Shown in pieces: positions 27,140 to 35,673 of a stretch of 64,000 bases of DNA. Both the position numbers and the translations under genes were made by a program. The stretch is taken from positions 62,001 to 126,000 of the forward strand of contig NZ_NWTI01000005.1 in assembly GCF_002531575.1 (NCBI RefSeq), given 5' to 3'. Each line of letters starts with the position of its first letter. Within the stretch, counting starts at the first letter, position 1. The stretch comes from Bradyrhizobium sp. Y36. Its GTDB lineage: Bacteria > Pseudomonadota > Alphaproteobacteria > Rhizobiales > Xanthobacteraceae. The notes below the pieces were generated by a model that saw nothing but the letters and a program-made list of their open reading frames with translations, ran no database searches and was not told the DNA's origin.

Positions 27140-27928
27140 ATGCCGCAAGCCCCGCACAAAGTCGCCCTCGTCACCGGAGCCGCGCGCGGCATCGGACTTG
27201 CGACCGCGAAGAAGTTCCTGGCCGAGGGCTGGCGCGTCGCGCTGCTCGACATCGAGGGCGAGCTGCTCAACCGGGCGGTCGCCGACATTGGCCAGGACGA
27301 AGCGACGCTGGCACTGACCTGCGACGTCTCGGACGCAGCCGCAGTGAGCGATGCAATGGAGGCGGTCGAGGGCCGGTTCGGCCGCCTGGATGCGCTCGTC
27401 AACAATGCCGGCATCGCGGTGTTCGCGCCGCTGATGGAGACATCCGAGATCGACTGGCGCCGCGTGCTCGAAGTCAATCTCACCGGTCCCTTTCTTTGCA
27501 CCAAGGCGGCGGTGCCCCTGATGCGCGAGGGCCATGGCGGCGCCATCGTCAACATCACCTCGATTTCGGCGGTGCGCGCCTCGACGCTGCGCTCGGCCTA
27601 CGGCACCAGCAAGGCCGGGCTGGCGCACCTGACCAAGCAGCTCGCGGTCGAGCTCGCCTCGCTCAACATCCGCGTCAACGCGGTCGCGCCGGGCCCGGTC
27701 GACACGGCGATGGCGAAGCAGGTGCACAGCAAGGAGATCCGCGCCGACTATCACGATGCCATTCCGCTCAACCGCTACGGCCTCGAGGAAGAGCTTGCGG
27801 ACGCGATCTACTTCCTGTGCTCGGGCCAGGCGAGCTACATCACCGGACAAATTTTGGCCGTTGATGGCGGCTTCGATGCGGCGGGTATCGGCCTGCCGAC
27901 GCTGCGCGGGCAACGGCGGAACGGGTAG
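27140..27928 (+). CDS. SDR-family oxidoreductase
   Basis: A 262-residue NAD(P)-dependent short-chain dehydrogenase of the classical FabG-like type. The cofactor loop is TGAARGIG (12-19), NNAG is at 88-91, the catalytic Ser lies in ITSIS (140-143), and Tyr154 and Lys158 are in YGTSK. DIEG after the second strand (Asp37) suggests a preference for NAD. The end ITGQILAVDGGFDAAGIG is typical. The substrate is unknown. It stands alone between a chemoreceptor and a small secreted protein, with dispersed repeats on both sides, so context gives no pathway. Confidence 0.9.
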   Translation: MPQAPHKVALVTGAARGIGLATAKKFLAEGWRVALLDIEGELLNRAVADIGQDEATLALTCDVSDAAAVSDAMEAVEGRFGRLDALVNNAGIAVFAPLMETSEIDWRRVLEVNLTGPFLCTKAAVPLMREGHGGAIVNITSISAVRASTLRSAYGTSKAGLAHLTKQLAVELASLNIRVNAVAPGPVDTAMAKQVHSKEIRADYHDAIPLNRYGLEEELADAIYFLCSGQASYITGQILAVDGGFDAAGIGLPTLRGQRRNG

Positions 27929-27939
27929 GCACGGAAATT

Positions 27940-28029
27940 GTAGGGTGGGCAAAGGCGCAAAGCCTCCTGCCCGCCACTCTTCCGACATGATGCGACAATG
28001 GTGGGCACGCTACGCTTTGCCCCCTACGG
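27940..28029. repeat. Imperfect inverted repeat element
   Basis: GTAGGGTGGGCAAAGGCGCA at the left and CGCTACGCTTTGCCCCCTAC at the right are partial reverse complements. It is a familiar dispersed element of Bradyrhizobium genomes. Confidence 0.65.
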
Positions 28030-28051
28030 AACCGAGCTTGTGGAGTGCTCC

Positions 28052-28486
28052 ATGCGACGTGCTTTCGTCAAAGCCCTGATGCTCGCATCGGCACTGCTCG
28101 CCGTCACACCCGCCGTCGCCGAAATCCGCATCATCCAATCTCCGGGTGGACAGGTCGGACCGTTCCTCGATCTGTTCGAGAAGGTGCGCGAGAGCGGCGA
28201 GCGCGTGGTGATCGACGGTCCATGCCTGTCCGCCTGCACACTGGTGCTGAGCATCGTGCCGGACGAGCGCATCTGCGTCACTAAGCGCGCCGTGCTCGGC
28301 TTCCATGCGGCACGTTCGGTGGACCGGCGCGGTCGCTTCTATGCCGAGCCGGAAGCATCGGTCGCGGTGCTTGCGGCCTATCCCGGCCCGGTGCGCGACT
28401 GGATCAGTCGCCGCGGCGGCCTCACCTCGCGTTTGCTCTTGCTGAAAGGGCGCGATCTCGCCGCGATCTATCCGCGCTGCCGCTGA
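28052..28486 (+). CDS. Small periplasmic ClpP-like protein
   Basis: A 144-residue protein with a signal peptide (cleavage near AVA-EI, residues 22-24). The mature part has a crotonase/ClpP-like pattern: EIRIIQSPGGQVGPFLDLFEKV, then VIDGPCLSACTLVLSIVP. There the Ser in GPCLSAC sits where ClpP-type peptidases have their nucleophile. VLGFHAARSVD supplies a candidate His. It is shorter than ClpP and exported, as in a group of uncharacterised periplasmic ClpP-like proteins (COG3904-like). Proteolytic activity is inference. ATG 28052 was chosen because the hydrophobic signal follows directly; the frame upstream lies in a repeat. Confidence 0.7.
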   Translation: MRRAFVKALMLASALLAVTPAVAEIRIIQSPGGQVGPFLDLFEKVRESGERVVIDGPCLSACTLVLSIVPDERICVTKRAVLGFHAARSVDRRGRFYAEPEASVAVLAAYPGPVRDWISRRGGLTSRLLLLKGRDLAAIYPRCR

Positions 28487-28654
28487 AGCGTCCGACAGCT
28501 GCCACGAATGTGACGTCGATGCGTCCTGTATACCGCGTCACATGAAACACGCTTGACTTGAAGGCACTTGGCTGGCTCGAGGCCGTAAGGCAGGTTCCCT
28601 GGCGCCAGCGATATATTCGCACCGGGGCTCTACGCCATCACGCTGTGGCTGCCT

Positions 28655-28747
28655 TCAATAGAGAGTCTGAATCACCGGCACCAGCTTCATGCTGGCGCAG
28701 ATAAGCATTCCCCATAGGGCAAAATTGATCTGCAGCGCCGCCGCCAT
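28655..28747 (-). CDS. Very small hydrophobic membrane protein, 30 residues
   Basis: A 31-codon frame with an excellent ribosome site (GGAAGGGGAG, 6-7 bases before the ATG at 28747). The product starts MAAALQINF, has a hydrophobic core through about residue 25 (ALWGMLICASMKLV) and ends in LY. That is one short transmembrane helix with little else. I do not recognise a named family. Tiny single-helix proteins commonly act as modulators of membrane complexes, but that is only a general possibility. It stands alone in a 546-base gap between two plus-strand secreted-protein genes. No other gene is visible in 28487-28654. Confidence 0.55.
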   Translation of the reverse strand: MAAALQINFALWGMLICASMKLVPVIQTLY

Positions 28748-29032
28748 CGGTCGCTCCCCTTCCAAGTGACGTCCACCCCAGTTTGTAGATTTTATGAATC
28801 ACCAATAGCGATTCTAACGTGCAGATCACAGCCCAATATTGCGCCAATTGTTGTGCAATGCGAACCGCATTGTTTCACGAAGCGGCCTCACTGCTCGCGC
28901 AATGTCATGTGAACCGTTCGTTCATTCCTCGACCATGCCGGCCAACCGATTTGGGTTAAGTTCCATTTGACCGACGCGATGTGAGCTTCCTAGACGGCGC
29001 TTGCACGTCACGCACCGAAGTCTGGATCCGGC
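28748..29032. other. Gene-free stretch
   Basis: Upstream of the 30-codon gene (minus) and of the small lipoprotein-like gene (plus). It should hold both promoters. I see no further gene, repeat or clear terminator in it. Confidence 0.5.
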
Positions 29033-29392
29033 ATGATGCGACATGGCATTGTCTTGCTCACTTTCTGCACAGCGCTGCTTGGATGTGCAGTCGCGCCGGC
29101 GCAGGAGCGTCGTCCGATCGCTTGGGACGGCCTCGGCCAGGACCCCAACAAGAGCTTGAATCGTCCCCATGTCGGCAAGCGGCGCGCAACGCCCCCTGCG
29201 CCCGCCGCAACCGATCCCAATCAGGAGCGGGAAAGAGTGCTCGGCACCTTGCGGCCATACTCGGAAGCGTGGTGGGCGGTGTATGACGAGATCGAAGCGG
29301 AGCGCGACAAGCAGCTCGGCACCAAGCTCGTGATCTGCCCGCGCTGCGTTCAGCCGCGACAGGACGAAGACGTGACCGGATCGATCCGCTGA
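29033..29392 (+). CDS. Small exported protein, possible lipoprotein
   Basis: A 119-residue protein of unknown function. The N-terminus is a signal sequence ending in LLGC (Cys18), which could be a lipobox, or alternatively cleaved near AVAPAQ. The rest is hydrophilic: a Pro/Ala-rich linker (KRRATPPAPAATDPN), then LRPYSEAWWAVYDEIEAERDKQLG and a CPRC pair near the end that could bind metal. It has one gene neighbour on the same strand, the ClpP-like periplasmic protein about 550 bases upstream. I do not recognise a family. Confidence 0.65.
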   Translation: MMRHGIVLLTFCTALLGCAVAPAQERRPIAWDGLGQDPNKSLNRPHVGKRRATPPAPAATDPNQERERVLGTLRPYSEAWWAVYDEIEAERDKQLGTKLVICPRCVQPRQDEDVTGSIR

Positions 29393-29415
29393 GCGGCTCG
29401 CGGCCGTTCCGGGCG

Positions 29416-29465
29416 CGACGCGACAAATCCATTCATCCCCTCTCCCGCAACGATGGAGAGAGGGG
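29416..29465. terminator. Hairpin between convergent genes
   Basis: TCCCCTCTC and GAGAGGGGA arms around a 13-14-base loop, lying between the stops of the exported-protein gene and the VOC gene. There is no clear U-tract, so it is a weak or two-way terminator at best. Confidence 0.4.
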
Positions 29466-29501
29466 ACCGTTGCTCAATCAATCATGCGCGCAGTTTACGC
29501 G

Positions 29502-29915
29502 TCACATTCCTTCCGCCGGGCAGTTCACCATCCAGGGAATGCCGAACTTGTCGACGCACATGCCAAATCCCTTGGCCCAGAACGTCTTGCTGAAGGGCAT
29601 GGTGACGGTGCCACCGTCGGCAAGCGCGTTGAACTTGCGCTCGCCGTCCGCGGGGTCCTTGACCGTGAACGAGATCGAAAAGCCCTGCGGCTTGTTGAAG
29701 TGCTCGGGCGGCACGTCGGACGCCATCAGCACGCTGCCGTCGGGCAGCGACATCCGCGCATGCATGATCATCTTCTCCCGGCCGGGTGCGGCAGGCATGT
29801 CCGGCGGCGCATCCGATGAGCGCATCATCGCGTCGATCTTGCCGCCCAAAATCTTGGCGTAGAAGTTGAACGCAGCTTCGCAAGTGTCCTGATAGAACAG
29901 ATAGGCATTGAGCAT
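29502..29915 (-). CDS. VOC-family protein, PhnB/3-demethylubiquinone-like
   Basis: A 137-residue vicinal-oxygen-chelate fold protein. YLFYQDTCEAAFNFYAKILGGKI is the standard PhnB-like start, MHARMSLPDGSVLMASD the middle strand, and FGMCVDKFGIPWMVNC the end. It lacks clear signs of one enzyme activity; such proteins are frequent companions of ECF42 sigma factors and YCII proteins. It follows the SRPBCC gene by 30 bases and should be co-transcribed from the promoter at 30512-30539. A role in handling a small reactive molecule is a guess from that context. Confidence 0.85.
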   Translation of the reverse strand: MLNAYLFYQDTCEAAFNFYAKILGGKIDAMMRSSDAPPDMPAAPGREKMIMHARMSLPDGSVLMASDVPPEHFNKPQGFSISFTVKDPADGERKFNALADGGTVTMPFSKTFWAKGFGMCVDKFGIPWMVNCPAEGM

Positions 29916-29945
29916 CGTTTCTCTCCTCTTCGCTTGCAGCGAGGC

Positions 29946-30485
29946 TTATTGCTTCTCGGTCAGCTTCTTCAGGCTGCCGAGGCCGGCCTCGAAATCCTTG
30001 CCGATCATGCTGTCCATGTTGATGAACACCTGCATGACCTTGGACATGAACGGAGCCGGACCGTACATCGCCCATGTGACCAGAGTGGCATCGCCTTGCG
30101 GCACAAAGGTGAACTCGGCGGTGTTGTGGCCTTCGAACGGCCGCTCGAAATCGAGCTTGATGCGAAGTCTTGACGGCCCGCTCGCCTCGAGGATCTCCAT
30201 GTGGCCGGCGCCGACATTGTTGTTGCCGTCCCAGGCATAGGTCGCGCCTTTTCCTTCAGGGATTCCGCCGAAGGTCCGCTTCATGGCGGGATCACGGGCT
30301 TCATAGGGCGACCAGCCGGTCCAGCGGTGGAAATCGGCCACCTGCGGATAGATCGCGTCGGCCGGCGCCTTCACGGCGAGCGAGCGTTCGACGCGGAATG
30401 TGTCGGGTTTCGTCAAGGCGAAGACGAGAACCCCGGCTACGCCGACGGCGAGCACGATGGCGATGATGGCAATGGCTTTCAGCAT
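29946..30485 (-). CDS. SRPBCC (polyketide cyclase-like) protein with membrane anchor
   Basis: A 179-residue protein. An N-terminal transmembrane helix (about 4-25) precedes a START/Bet v1-like ligand-binding domain with FRVERSLAVKAPADAIYPQVADFHRWTGWSPYE, then TLVTWAMYGPAPF and a terminal helix. It probably binds a hydrophobic ligand at the periplasmic face. A candidate ECF promoter has its -10-like CGTC 27 bases before the ATG, leaving a short leader. It is first in a two-gene unit with the VOC gene, and both lie directly downstream of the ECF42 sigma gene on the same strand. Confidence 0.87.
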   Translation of the reverse strand: MLKAIAIIAIVLAVGVAGVLVFALTKPDTFRVERSLAVKAPADAIYPQVADFHRWTGWSPYEARDPAMKRTFGGIPEGKGATYAWDGNNNVGAGHMEILEASGPSRLRIKLDFERPFEGHNTAEFTFVPQGDATLVTWAMYGPAPFMSKVMQVFINMDSMIGKDFEAGLGSLKKLTEKQ

Positions 30486-30511
30486 GGATGGCTCCGTGGA
30501 TACGGGCTAAG

Positions 30512-30539
30512 GACGAACGGAGATCACCGGGGCCGACAA
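30512..30539 (-). promoter_or_regulatory. ECF42-type promoter of the SRPBCC-VOC pair
   Basis: Minus strand: TTGTCGG, then CGTC exactly 17 bases after TGTCGG, identical in layout to 24883-24910 and 32354-32380. Confidence 0.72.
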
Positions 30540-30556
30540 GGGCGGACGAATCTTTT

Positions 30557-30642
30557 CGTCATGGCCGGGCTTGTCCCGGCCATCCACGTTCTTGAACGCC
30601 GGCGGCAAGACGTGGATGCCCGGATCAAGCCCGGGCATGACG
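30557..30642. repeat. Double inverted repeat between the sigma gene and the SRPBCC gene
   Basis: GTCATGGCCGGGCTTGTCCC... and ...GCCCGGATCAAGCCCGGGCA with CATGAC at the end; outer and inner arms pair. A dispersed Bradyrhizobium palindrome that may end sigma-gene transcription. Confidence 0.75.
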
Positions 30643-30661
30643 GCGGAGGGGGTCTCGCGCG

Positions 30662-31957
30662 TCACGTCGCCTTCGCACTCTGCCGGGCGACGCCCTCCTT
30701 CGGCTGGCTATCCCGTATCAGGCGATCGAGATGCATGCGGATGTGGGCGGCTTCCGCCGACGTGTTTGCGAGTGCGATGGCACGGTCGAAGGCGACGCGC
30801 GCTTCGTCGTTGCGGCCGAGCTGCATCAGGAAGGCGCCGCGCACGCCGTAGAAATGGAAGTAGTTGGCAAGCTTCGGCGCGAGCGGCTCGATCAGATCGA
30901 GGGCGGCTTGCGGCCCGCGGACCTTGGCGACCGCGACCGCGCGGTTGAGCGTCACCACGGGAGACGGCTGCACGACCTCGAGCGCGCCGTAGAGCAGGTC
31001 GATCTGCGCCCAGTCGGTCTGCTCCGGCGTCGCCGCGCGGGCATGCAGCGCGGCGATCGCGGCCTGGATCTGGTAGGGGCCGCTGCGGCGGTGGCGCATC
31101 GCCTTGTCGATCAGCGCCAGCCCTTCGGCGATCATGGTGCCGTTCCACAGCGCGCGGTCCTGATCGTCCAACAGGATCAGCGAGCCGTCAGCCGCAAAGC
31201 GCGCCGCGCTGCGCGCATGCTGCAGCAGGATGAGCGCCGTCAGCCCCATGATCTCGGGCTCGCTCTGGAACAGCCGCAGCAGCAGCCGGGCAAGCCGGAT
31301 CGCCTCCTCGCAGAGCGGCTTGCGGATCTCGGCGGTGTCGCCGCTGGCCGAATAGCCCTCGTTGAAGATCAGATAGATCATCGCCGCGACACCGGCGAGC
31401 CGCTCGGAGCGCTCGACCGCGCCGGGCGCCTCGAACGGCGTCCCGGCTTCCGCAACCTTCGCCTTGGCGCGGGTGATCCGCTGCTCCATCGCCGCGTCCG
31501 AGACCAGGAAGGCGCGCGCGATCTGCTTCACGGTGAGACCCGAGACGATGCGCAGCGCCAGCGCGATCTGCTGCGTCGCCGGCAATTGCGGGTGGCAGCA
31601 GATGAACATCAGCCGCAGGATGTCGTCGCGGTAGTGCGAGCCGTCGAGCCGCTCGGCCAGCGCGCCTTCGGCGTCATCGAGATCGGAGATCGCCTGGTCG
31701 TCCTCCGGCAGCGGCTGCTGCCTGCGGGTGCGTCGCACCTCGTCGATGGCGGCATTGCGGCCGACCATGATCAGCCAGGCCGCGGGATCGCGCGGCGGCC
31801 CGTTCTGCGGCCAGCTCTTGAGCGCGCGCAAGGAGGCGTTCTGGAATGCCTCCTCGGCCGTGTCGAGATCGCGGAAATAACGCAGCAGCGCACCGACCGC
31901 CTGGGGGCGCGCCGAGGTCAGCGCGGTCTCGATCCAGCCGGTGTCGGCTTCGCTCAC
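30662..31957 (-). CDS. ECF42-type RNA polymerase sigma factor with long C-terminal extension
   Basis: A 431-residue sigma factor. Region 2 is at about 10-80 (ALLRYFRDLDTAEEAFQNASLRALKSWP, DPAAWLIMVGRNAAIDEVRR). Region 4 is at about 120-175 (LPATQQIALALRIVSGLTVKQIARAFLVSDAAMEQRITRAKAKV). A helical, TPR-like extension of some 250 residues follows (LYGALEVVQPSPVVTLNRAVAVAKVRGP). This extension and the neighbouring DGPF/YCII genes are the marks of the ECF42 group, which has no classical anti-sigma factor. The GTG start overlaps the TGA of the upstream YCII gene (GTGA), so the two are translationally coupled. Their shared promoter matches those of two other gene pairs in the window. Confidence 0.92.
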   Translation of the reverse strand: MSEADTGWIETALTSARPQAVGALLRYFRDLDTAEEAFQNASLRALKSWPQNGPPRDPAAWLIMVGRNAAIDEVRRTRRQQPLPEDDQAISDLDDAEGALAERLDGSHYRDDILRLMFICCHPQLPATQQIALALRIVSGLTVKQIARAFLVSDAAMEQRITRAKAKVAEAGTPFEAPGAVERSERLAGVAAMIYLIFNEGYSASGDTAEIRKPLCEEAIRLARLLLRLFQSEPEIMGLTALILLQHARSAARFAADGSLILLDDQDRALWNGTMIAEGLALIDKAMRHRRSGPYQIQAAIAALHARAATPEQTDWAQIDLLYGALEVVQPSPVVTLNRAVAVAKVRGPQAALDLIEPLAPKLANYFHFYGVRGAFLMQLGRNDEARVAFDRAIALANTSAEAAHIRMHLDRLIRDSQPKEGVARQSAKAT

Positions 31958-32322
31958 GTCAGGATCCCTCCGGGCCGAAACACGCCGACGGGACGCACCT
32001 CATAGGCGCCGCCGGGATTGGCCGCACCGAGATCGCGGGCGACGTCGAGCGCGTCGTCGAGATTCTTGCAGTCGACGATGTAGAAGCCGAGCAGTTGCTC
32101 CTTGGTCTCGGCATAGGGGCCGTCAAGCACCAGCGGCGGATCTTCCTTGCGCAAGGTGGCCGCCGCCGTGGTCGGCAGCAGCCGCGCGACCGGCCCGAGC
32201 CGGCCCTCCTTGGTGAGCCTCTCCTGCACCACGGCAAGCTTCTTCATCACGGCCTCGTCCTGCTCCTTGCTCCAGGAGCCGACGAAGTCCTCATCGTGGT
32301 AGCAAAGGATTGCATAGAGCAT
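31954..32322 (-). CDS. YCII/DGPF-family partner of the ECF42 sigma factor
   Basis: A 122-residue protein with [22 protein letters not shown], the DGPF-type signature, and EVRPVGVF near the end. It starts [12 protein letters not shown] at 32322; an ATG three codons upstream (32331) is closer to GAGGAAA and is an equal candidate. Its stop overlaps the start of the sigma gene by four bases. In ECF42 systems such proteins are thought to take part in the signal or response, but the mechanism is not known. Upstream at 32354-32380 lies a candidate promoter for the sigma factor itself, implying positive feedback. Confidence 0.88.
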   Translation of the reverse strand: MLYAILCYHDEDFVGSWSKEQDEAVMKKLAVVQERLTKEGRLGPVARLLPTTAAATLRKEDPPLVLDGPYAETKEQLLGFYIVDCKNLDDALDVARDLGAANPGGAYEVRPVGVFRPGGILT

Positions 32323-32353
32323 GGGCGACATTTTCCTCGGGGCTTGTTCTGAA

Positions 32354-32380
32354 GACGGTCCACTATGCCCGGGTCCGACA
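32354..32380 (-). promoter_or_regulatory. Autoregulatory ECF42-type promoter
   Basis: Minus strand: TGTCGG, 17 bases, CGTC. It lies 32 bases before the YCII start codon at 32322. Confidence 0.72.
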
Positions 32381-32465
32381 GGGCTGCGGAAAAAAATAGC
32401 AGGAAATATCGGGCAGGTCGTGCCAAGGAGGGCCTTTGCAAGCGGAACCCGACGAGGCAATTCGA

Positions 32466-33431
32466 ATGAGCATGGGCACACTGGCCGTCCTGATCAACAG
32501 CACGCAGCAGAACTGGCTGCCGGAGCGCTGGAAGGCCCGGTTCGACGCGGTGTGCGGCGGCCGCCGCGTGGTGCTGCTGCCCGATGCCGCGCTCGATCCG
32601 GCCGAGGTGCACTATGCCACGGTGTGGAAGCCGGTGCCGGGCGACCTCGCCGCCTTCCCCAATCTGCGGGCGATCTTCAATCTCGGCGCCGGCGTCGATG
32701 CGCTGATGGCGGACAAGAGCCTGCCCGATGTGCCGCTGGTCCGCGTCGCCGTGCCCGATCTCACCAATCGCATGACCGAATATGTGGTGCTGCACGTGCT
32801 GATGCACCACCGCCAGGAGCTCTATCTGCGGGACTCGCAGCGCGAGAAGCGCTGGGAGCCGAAATATCAATGGCCGGCCAGCGCGGTGACGGTCGGCGTC
32901 ATGGGATTGGGCACGCTCGGCGCGGACGCCGCCGACGTGCTGCGGCGGCTCGGCTTCCGGGTCGCCGGCTGGAGCCGCAGCCCCCGCACCATCGCGGGCA
33001 TCGAATGCTTCCATGGCGCCGACCAGATCGATGCCTTCCTGCGCAGGACCGACATCCTGGTTTGCCTGCTGCCGCTGACGCCGGACACGCACGGCATCCT
33101 CAACCGCGACGTCTTCGCAAGACTCAACCGCAACAGCCCGCTCGGCGCGCCGGTGCTGATCAATGCCGGCCGCGGCGGCTTGCAGAACGAAGCCGACATC
33201 CTCGCCTGCCTCGACGACGGCACGCTGGGCGCCGCCTCCCTCGACGTCTTCGTGCAGGAGCCGCTCGCAGCGGACAGCCGGTTCTGGACCCACCCCAAGG
33301 TGGTGCTGACGCCGCACAACGCCGCCGACACCGACGCGGACGCGATCTCGATCTATGTCGCCGAGCAGATCACGCGGTTCGAGGCGGGCGGTGCGCTGGA
33401 GAACGTGGTGGACCGGGCAAGGGGGTATTAG
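32466..33431 (+). CDS. D-isomer-specific 2-hydroxyacid dehydrogenase, GhrA-like
   Basis: A 321-residue NAD(P)-dependent dehydrogenase of the glyoxylate/hydroxypyruvate reductase A type. The cofactor-binding loop is GLGTLG (147-152). The catalytic triad is Arg236 (INAGRGG), Glu265 (VQEPL) and His284 (TPHNAA). It would reduce glyoxylate or hydroxypyruvate. The start at 32466 has GAGG 8 bases upstream; ATG 32472 is possible. It is divergent from the ECF42 unit and shares a 134-base gap with it, but the gap holds no second copy of the ECF boxes on this strand. Confidence 0.9.
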   Translation: MSMGTLAVLINSTQQNWLPERWKARFDAVCGGRRVVLLPDAALDPAEVHYATVWKPVPGDLAAFPNLRAIFNLGAGVDALMADKSLPDVPLVRVAVPDLTNRMTEYVVLHVLMHHRQELYLRDSQREKRWEPKYQWPASAVTVGVMGLGTLGADAADVLRRLGFRVAGWSRSPRTIAGIECFHGADQIDAFLRRTDILVCLLPLTPDTHGILNRDVFARLNRNSPLGAPVLINAGRGGLQNEADILACLDDGTLGAASLDVFVQEPLAADSRFWTHPKVVLTPHNAADTDADAISIYVAEQITRFEAGGALENVVDRARGY

Positions 33432-33532
33432 GCCGCTCCCACAACCACCGCGCTCCGACGGTATCCCGTTCACGCTCTCTTAGCGAGAACTTGATAAGCG
33501 TTCTTAACCAACGGTCAAACAACGAGTCGGAA

Positions 33533-35500
33533 ATGCGCACGAGCCTCGGCCTCAGGATGCGGATCACGGTTGCCCTCGCGGTGACGGCGGCGGCGACCGC
33601 CTTGTTTGCCGTGCTCGGGGCGATGTGGATCATCGCCGGCATCATCGACCGCGCCGATCAACGCGAGCTGCGCAGCCATTACGATGCCCTGCTGTCGCGG
33701 ATTGCGGAGGAGTCGCACCGCGCCGCCGCCATGAGCACGGTGGTGGCCGCAATGCCCGCGACGCAGGATGCGATGGCCAGGCAGGACCGCAACGCGCTGA
33801 TGGCCCTGTTCGGGCCGGTGTTTGCCGCCACCAAATCGGAATACGGGGTCGAGCAGTTCCAGTTCCATGTGGCGCCGGCGACCTCGTTCCTGCGCGTGCA
33901 TCAGCCCGCGAAATTCGGCGATGATCTCTCCGGCTTCCGAAAGACGGTGCTGGTCGCCAATCAGGAGCACAAGATCGTGGTCGGGCTCGAAGGCGGCGTG
34001 GCCGGGCTCGGGATCCGTGGCGTGGTGCCCGTCGCGCAAGGGGGCAAGCAACTCGGCACGGTCGAATTCGGCCTGACCTTCGGCCAGTCCTTCCTCGACG
34101 ATTTCAAGACCAACCGCCACGTCGACATCGCCTTCCATCTCGCCGACGGCTCGGGTTTCAAGCTGTTCGGCGGCACGCTGAAGGGCAAGAGCTTCTTCGA
34201 CGCGGCCGATTATGGCCGCGCCAGCGCGGGCCACTTCGCCGTGAAGCAGGCCAAGCTCGACAATACGCCGGTCGCATCGCTGCTCGGACCGATCAAGGAC
34301 TTCTCCGGAAAGCCGCTCGGCGCCGTCGAATTGGTGATGGACAATGCCGATTACGAAGCCTCGGCGGACCGCGCCTGGCTGCTGGCCATCGGCATCGCGG
34401 CGCTCGGCCTCGTCCTGGCCGCGATCGTCGGTTATCTCATTGCCCGCAGCATCTCGCGTCCGATCATCTCCATCACGTCCGTCATGCGCGAGCTCGCCGA
34501 CGGGCGCATCGATGTCGCCGTTCCCGCCAGCAAGGCGAATGACGAGGTCGGCGCGATGGTGAAGGCGGTCACGGTGTTCCGCGACAATGCCGTGCGATTC
34601 AACGCGCTCCAGACCGAGCAGCTGGAGGCCAAGGCGCAGTCGGAAGCGGAGAAGCGCCGCGCCTTCGCCGCACTTGCCGACAATTTCGAGGCCAGCATCC
34701 GCGACGTCGTCACCACGGTATCATCGGCCGCGGTCGAGATGGAGCATACCGCGCGGTCGATGTCGGCCATCGTCGAGCAGTCCCGACAGCAAACGCGCGC
34801 GGTGTCCTCGGCCTCGACGCTGGCCTCGGAGAACGTGCAGACCGTCGCGGCAGCGGCGGAGCAGCTGTCCTCCTCGATGACCGAGATCAGCCGGCGCCTG
34901 GCGCACGCGACCGAGGTGGTCGGCCAGGCCGCCAGCGACGGTCGGCAGTCGAATGCGCGCGTGCAGAGCCTGGCGGAGGCCGCACAGAAGATCGGCGACG
35001 TCGTCTCCTTCATCAACGGCATCGCCGGCCAGACCAATCTGCTCGCGCTGAACGCGACCATCGAAGCGGCGCGCGCGGGCGAAGCCGGCCGCGGCTTTGC
35101 CGTGGTCGCTTCCGAGGTCAAGGCACTCGCGACCCAGACCGCGAAGGCGACCGAGGAGATCGGCGCGCAGGTCACGGCGGTGCAGGGCGAGACATCAGGC
35201 GCGGTGGACGGCATCCAGTCGATCTGCGCGACGATCCAGCAGGTCGACGAGATCTCCGCCGCGATTGCCGCCGCCGTCGGCCAGCAGGGCACTGCGACGC
35301 AGGAGATCGCGAAGAACGTCCAGCAGGCCGCCGCCCGCACCGGCGAGGTCTCGCAAAATATCTCGGGTGTCACGGCCGGCATCGCCGCGACGGGCACGGC
35401 GGCAGAGGAAGTGCTGGGTTCGGCGGTCGAGCTGTCGAAACAGTCGCAGCGGCTGCGGGACGAGGTGGATCGCTTCCTCGCGCAGATCCGCGCGGCGTAG
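33533..35500 (+). CDS. Methyl-accepting chemotaxis protein with periplasmic sensor
   Basis: A 655-residue transmembrane chemoreceptor. Helix 1 (about 10-38) and helix 2 (about 281-306) frame a periplasmic ligand domain of about 240 residues. That domain is of the double-Cache-like type with [28 protein letters not shown], known from diguanylate cyclases and receptors for small acids. HAMP follows (about 307-358), then a signalling domain with [25 protein letters not shown] tip and [20 protein letters not shown]. The frame is open far upstream through the neighbouring dehydrogenase gene, but ATG 33533 fits the helix. No adaptation-enzyme-binding tail is seen. The ligand is unknown. Confidence 0.92.
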   Translation: MRTSLGLRMRITVALAVTAAATALFAVLGAMWIIAGIIDRADQRELRSHYDALLSRIAEESHRAAAMSTVVAAMPATQDAMARQDRNALMALFGPVFAATKSEYGVEQFQFHVAPATSFLRVHQPAKFGDDLSGFRKTVLVANQEHKIVVGLEGGVAGLGIRGVVPVAQGGKQLGTVEFGLTFGQSFLDDFKTNRHVDIAFHLADGSGFKLFGGTLKGKSFFDAADYGRASAGHFAVKQAKLDNTPVASLLGPIKDFSGKPLGAVELVMDNADYEASADRAWLLAIGIAALGLVLAAIVGYLIARSISRPIISITSVMRELADGRIDVAVPASKANDEVGAMVKAVTVFRDNAVRFNALQTEQLEAKAQSEAEKRRAFAALADNFEASIRDVVTTVSSAAVEMEHTARSMSAIVEQSRQQTRAVSSASTLASENVQTVAAAAEQLSSSMTEISRRLAHATEVVGQAASDGRQSNARVQSLAEAAQKIGDVVSFINGIAGQTNLLALNATIEAARAGEAGRGFAVVASEVKALATQTAKATEEIGAQVTAVQGETSGAVDGIQSICATIQQVDEISAAIAAAVGQQGTATQEIAKNVQQAAARTGEVSQNISGVTAGIAATGTAAEEVLGSAVELSKQSQRLRDEVDRFLAQIRAA

Positions 35501-35527
35501 CGGGACGCAACCAGCACGGCAAATTCG

Positions 35528-35673
35528 GTGTCGTCCCCGCGAAGGCGGGGACCCATCACCACAGGGAGAAGTTGCGGCGCGAGACTGGCAATTCCGAGTC
35601 TTCGCCAAATCACTCCCTGTGGCTATGGGTCCCGGGCTCGCGCTGCGCGCGCCCCGGGACGACAGCTTACGCT
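35528..35673. repeat. Inverted repeat element
   Basis: GTGTCGTCCCCGCGAAGGCG with GGGACCCAT on the left, and ATGGGTCCCGGGCTCGCG with CGGGACGAC on the right. About 30-base pairing arms. Dispersed repeat in the gap between the chemoreceptor and tetR stops. Confidence 0.75.

Noticed and set aside
32321..33532. Upstream extension of the chemoreceptor frame
   Set aside because: It overlaps the whole 2-hydroxyacid dehydrogenase gene in another frame. The receptor's first transmembrane helix starts right after ATG 33533.
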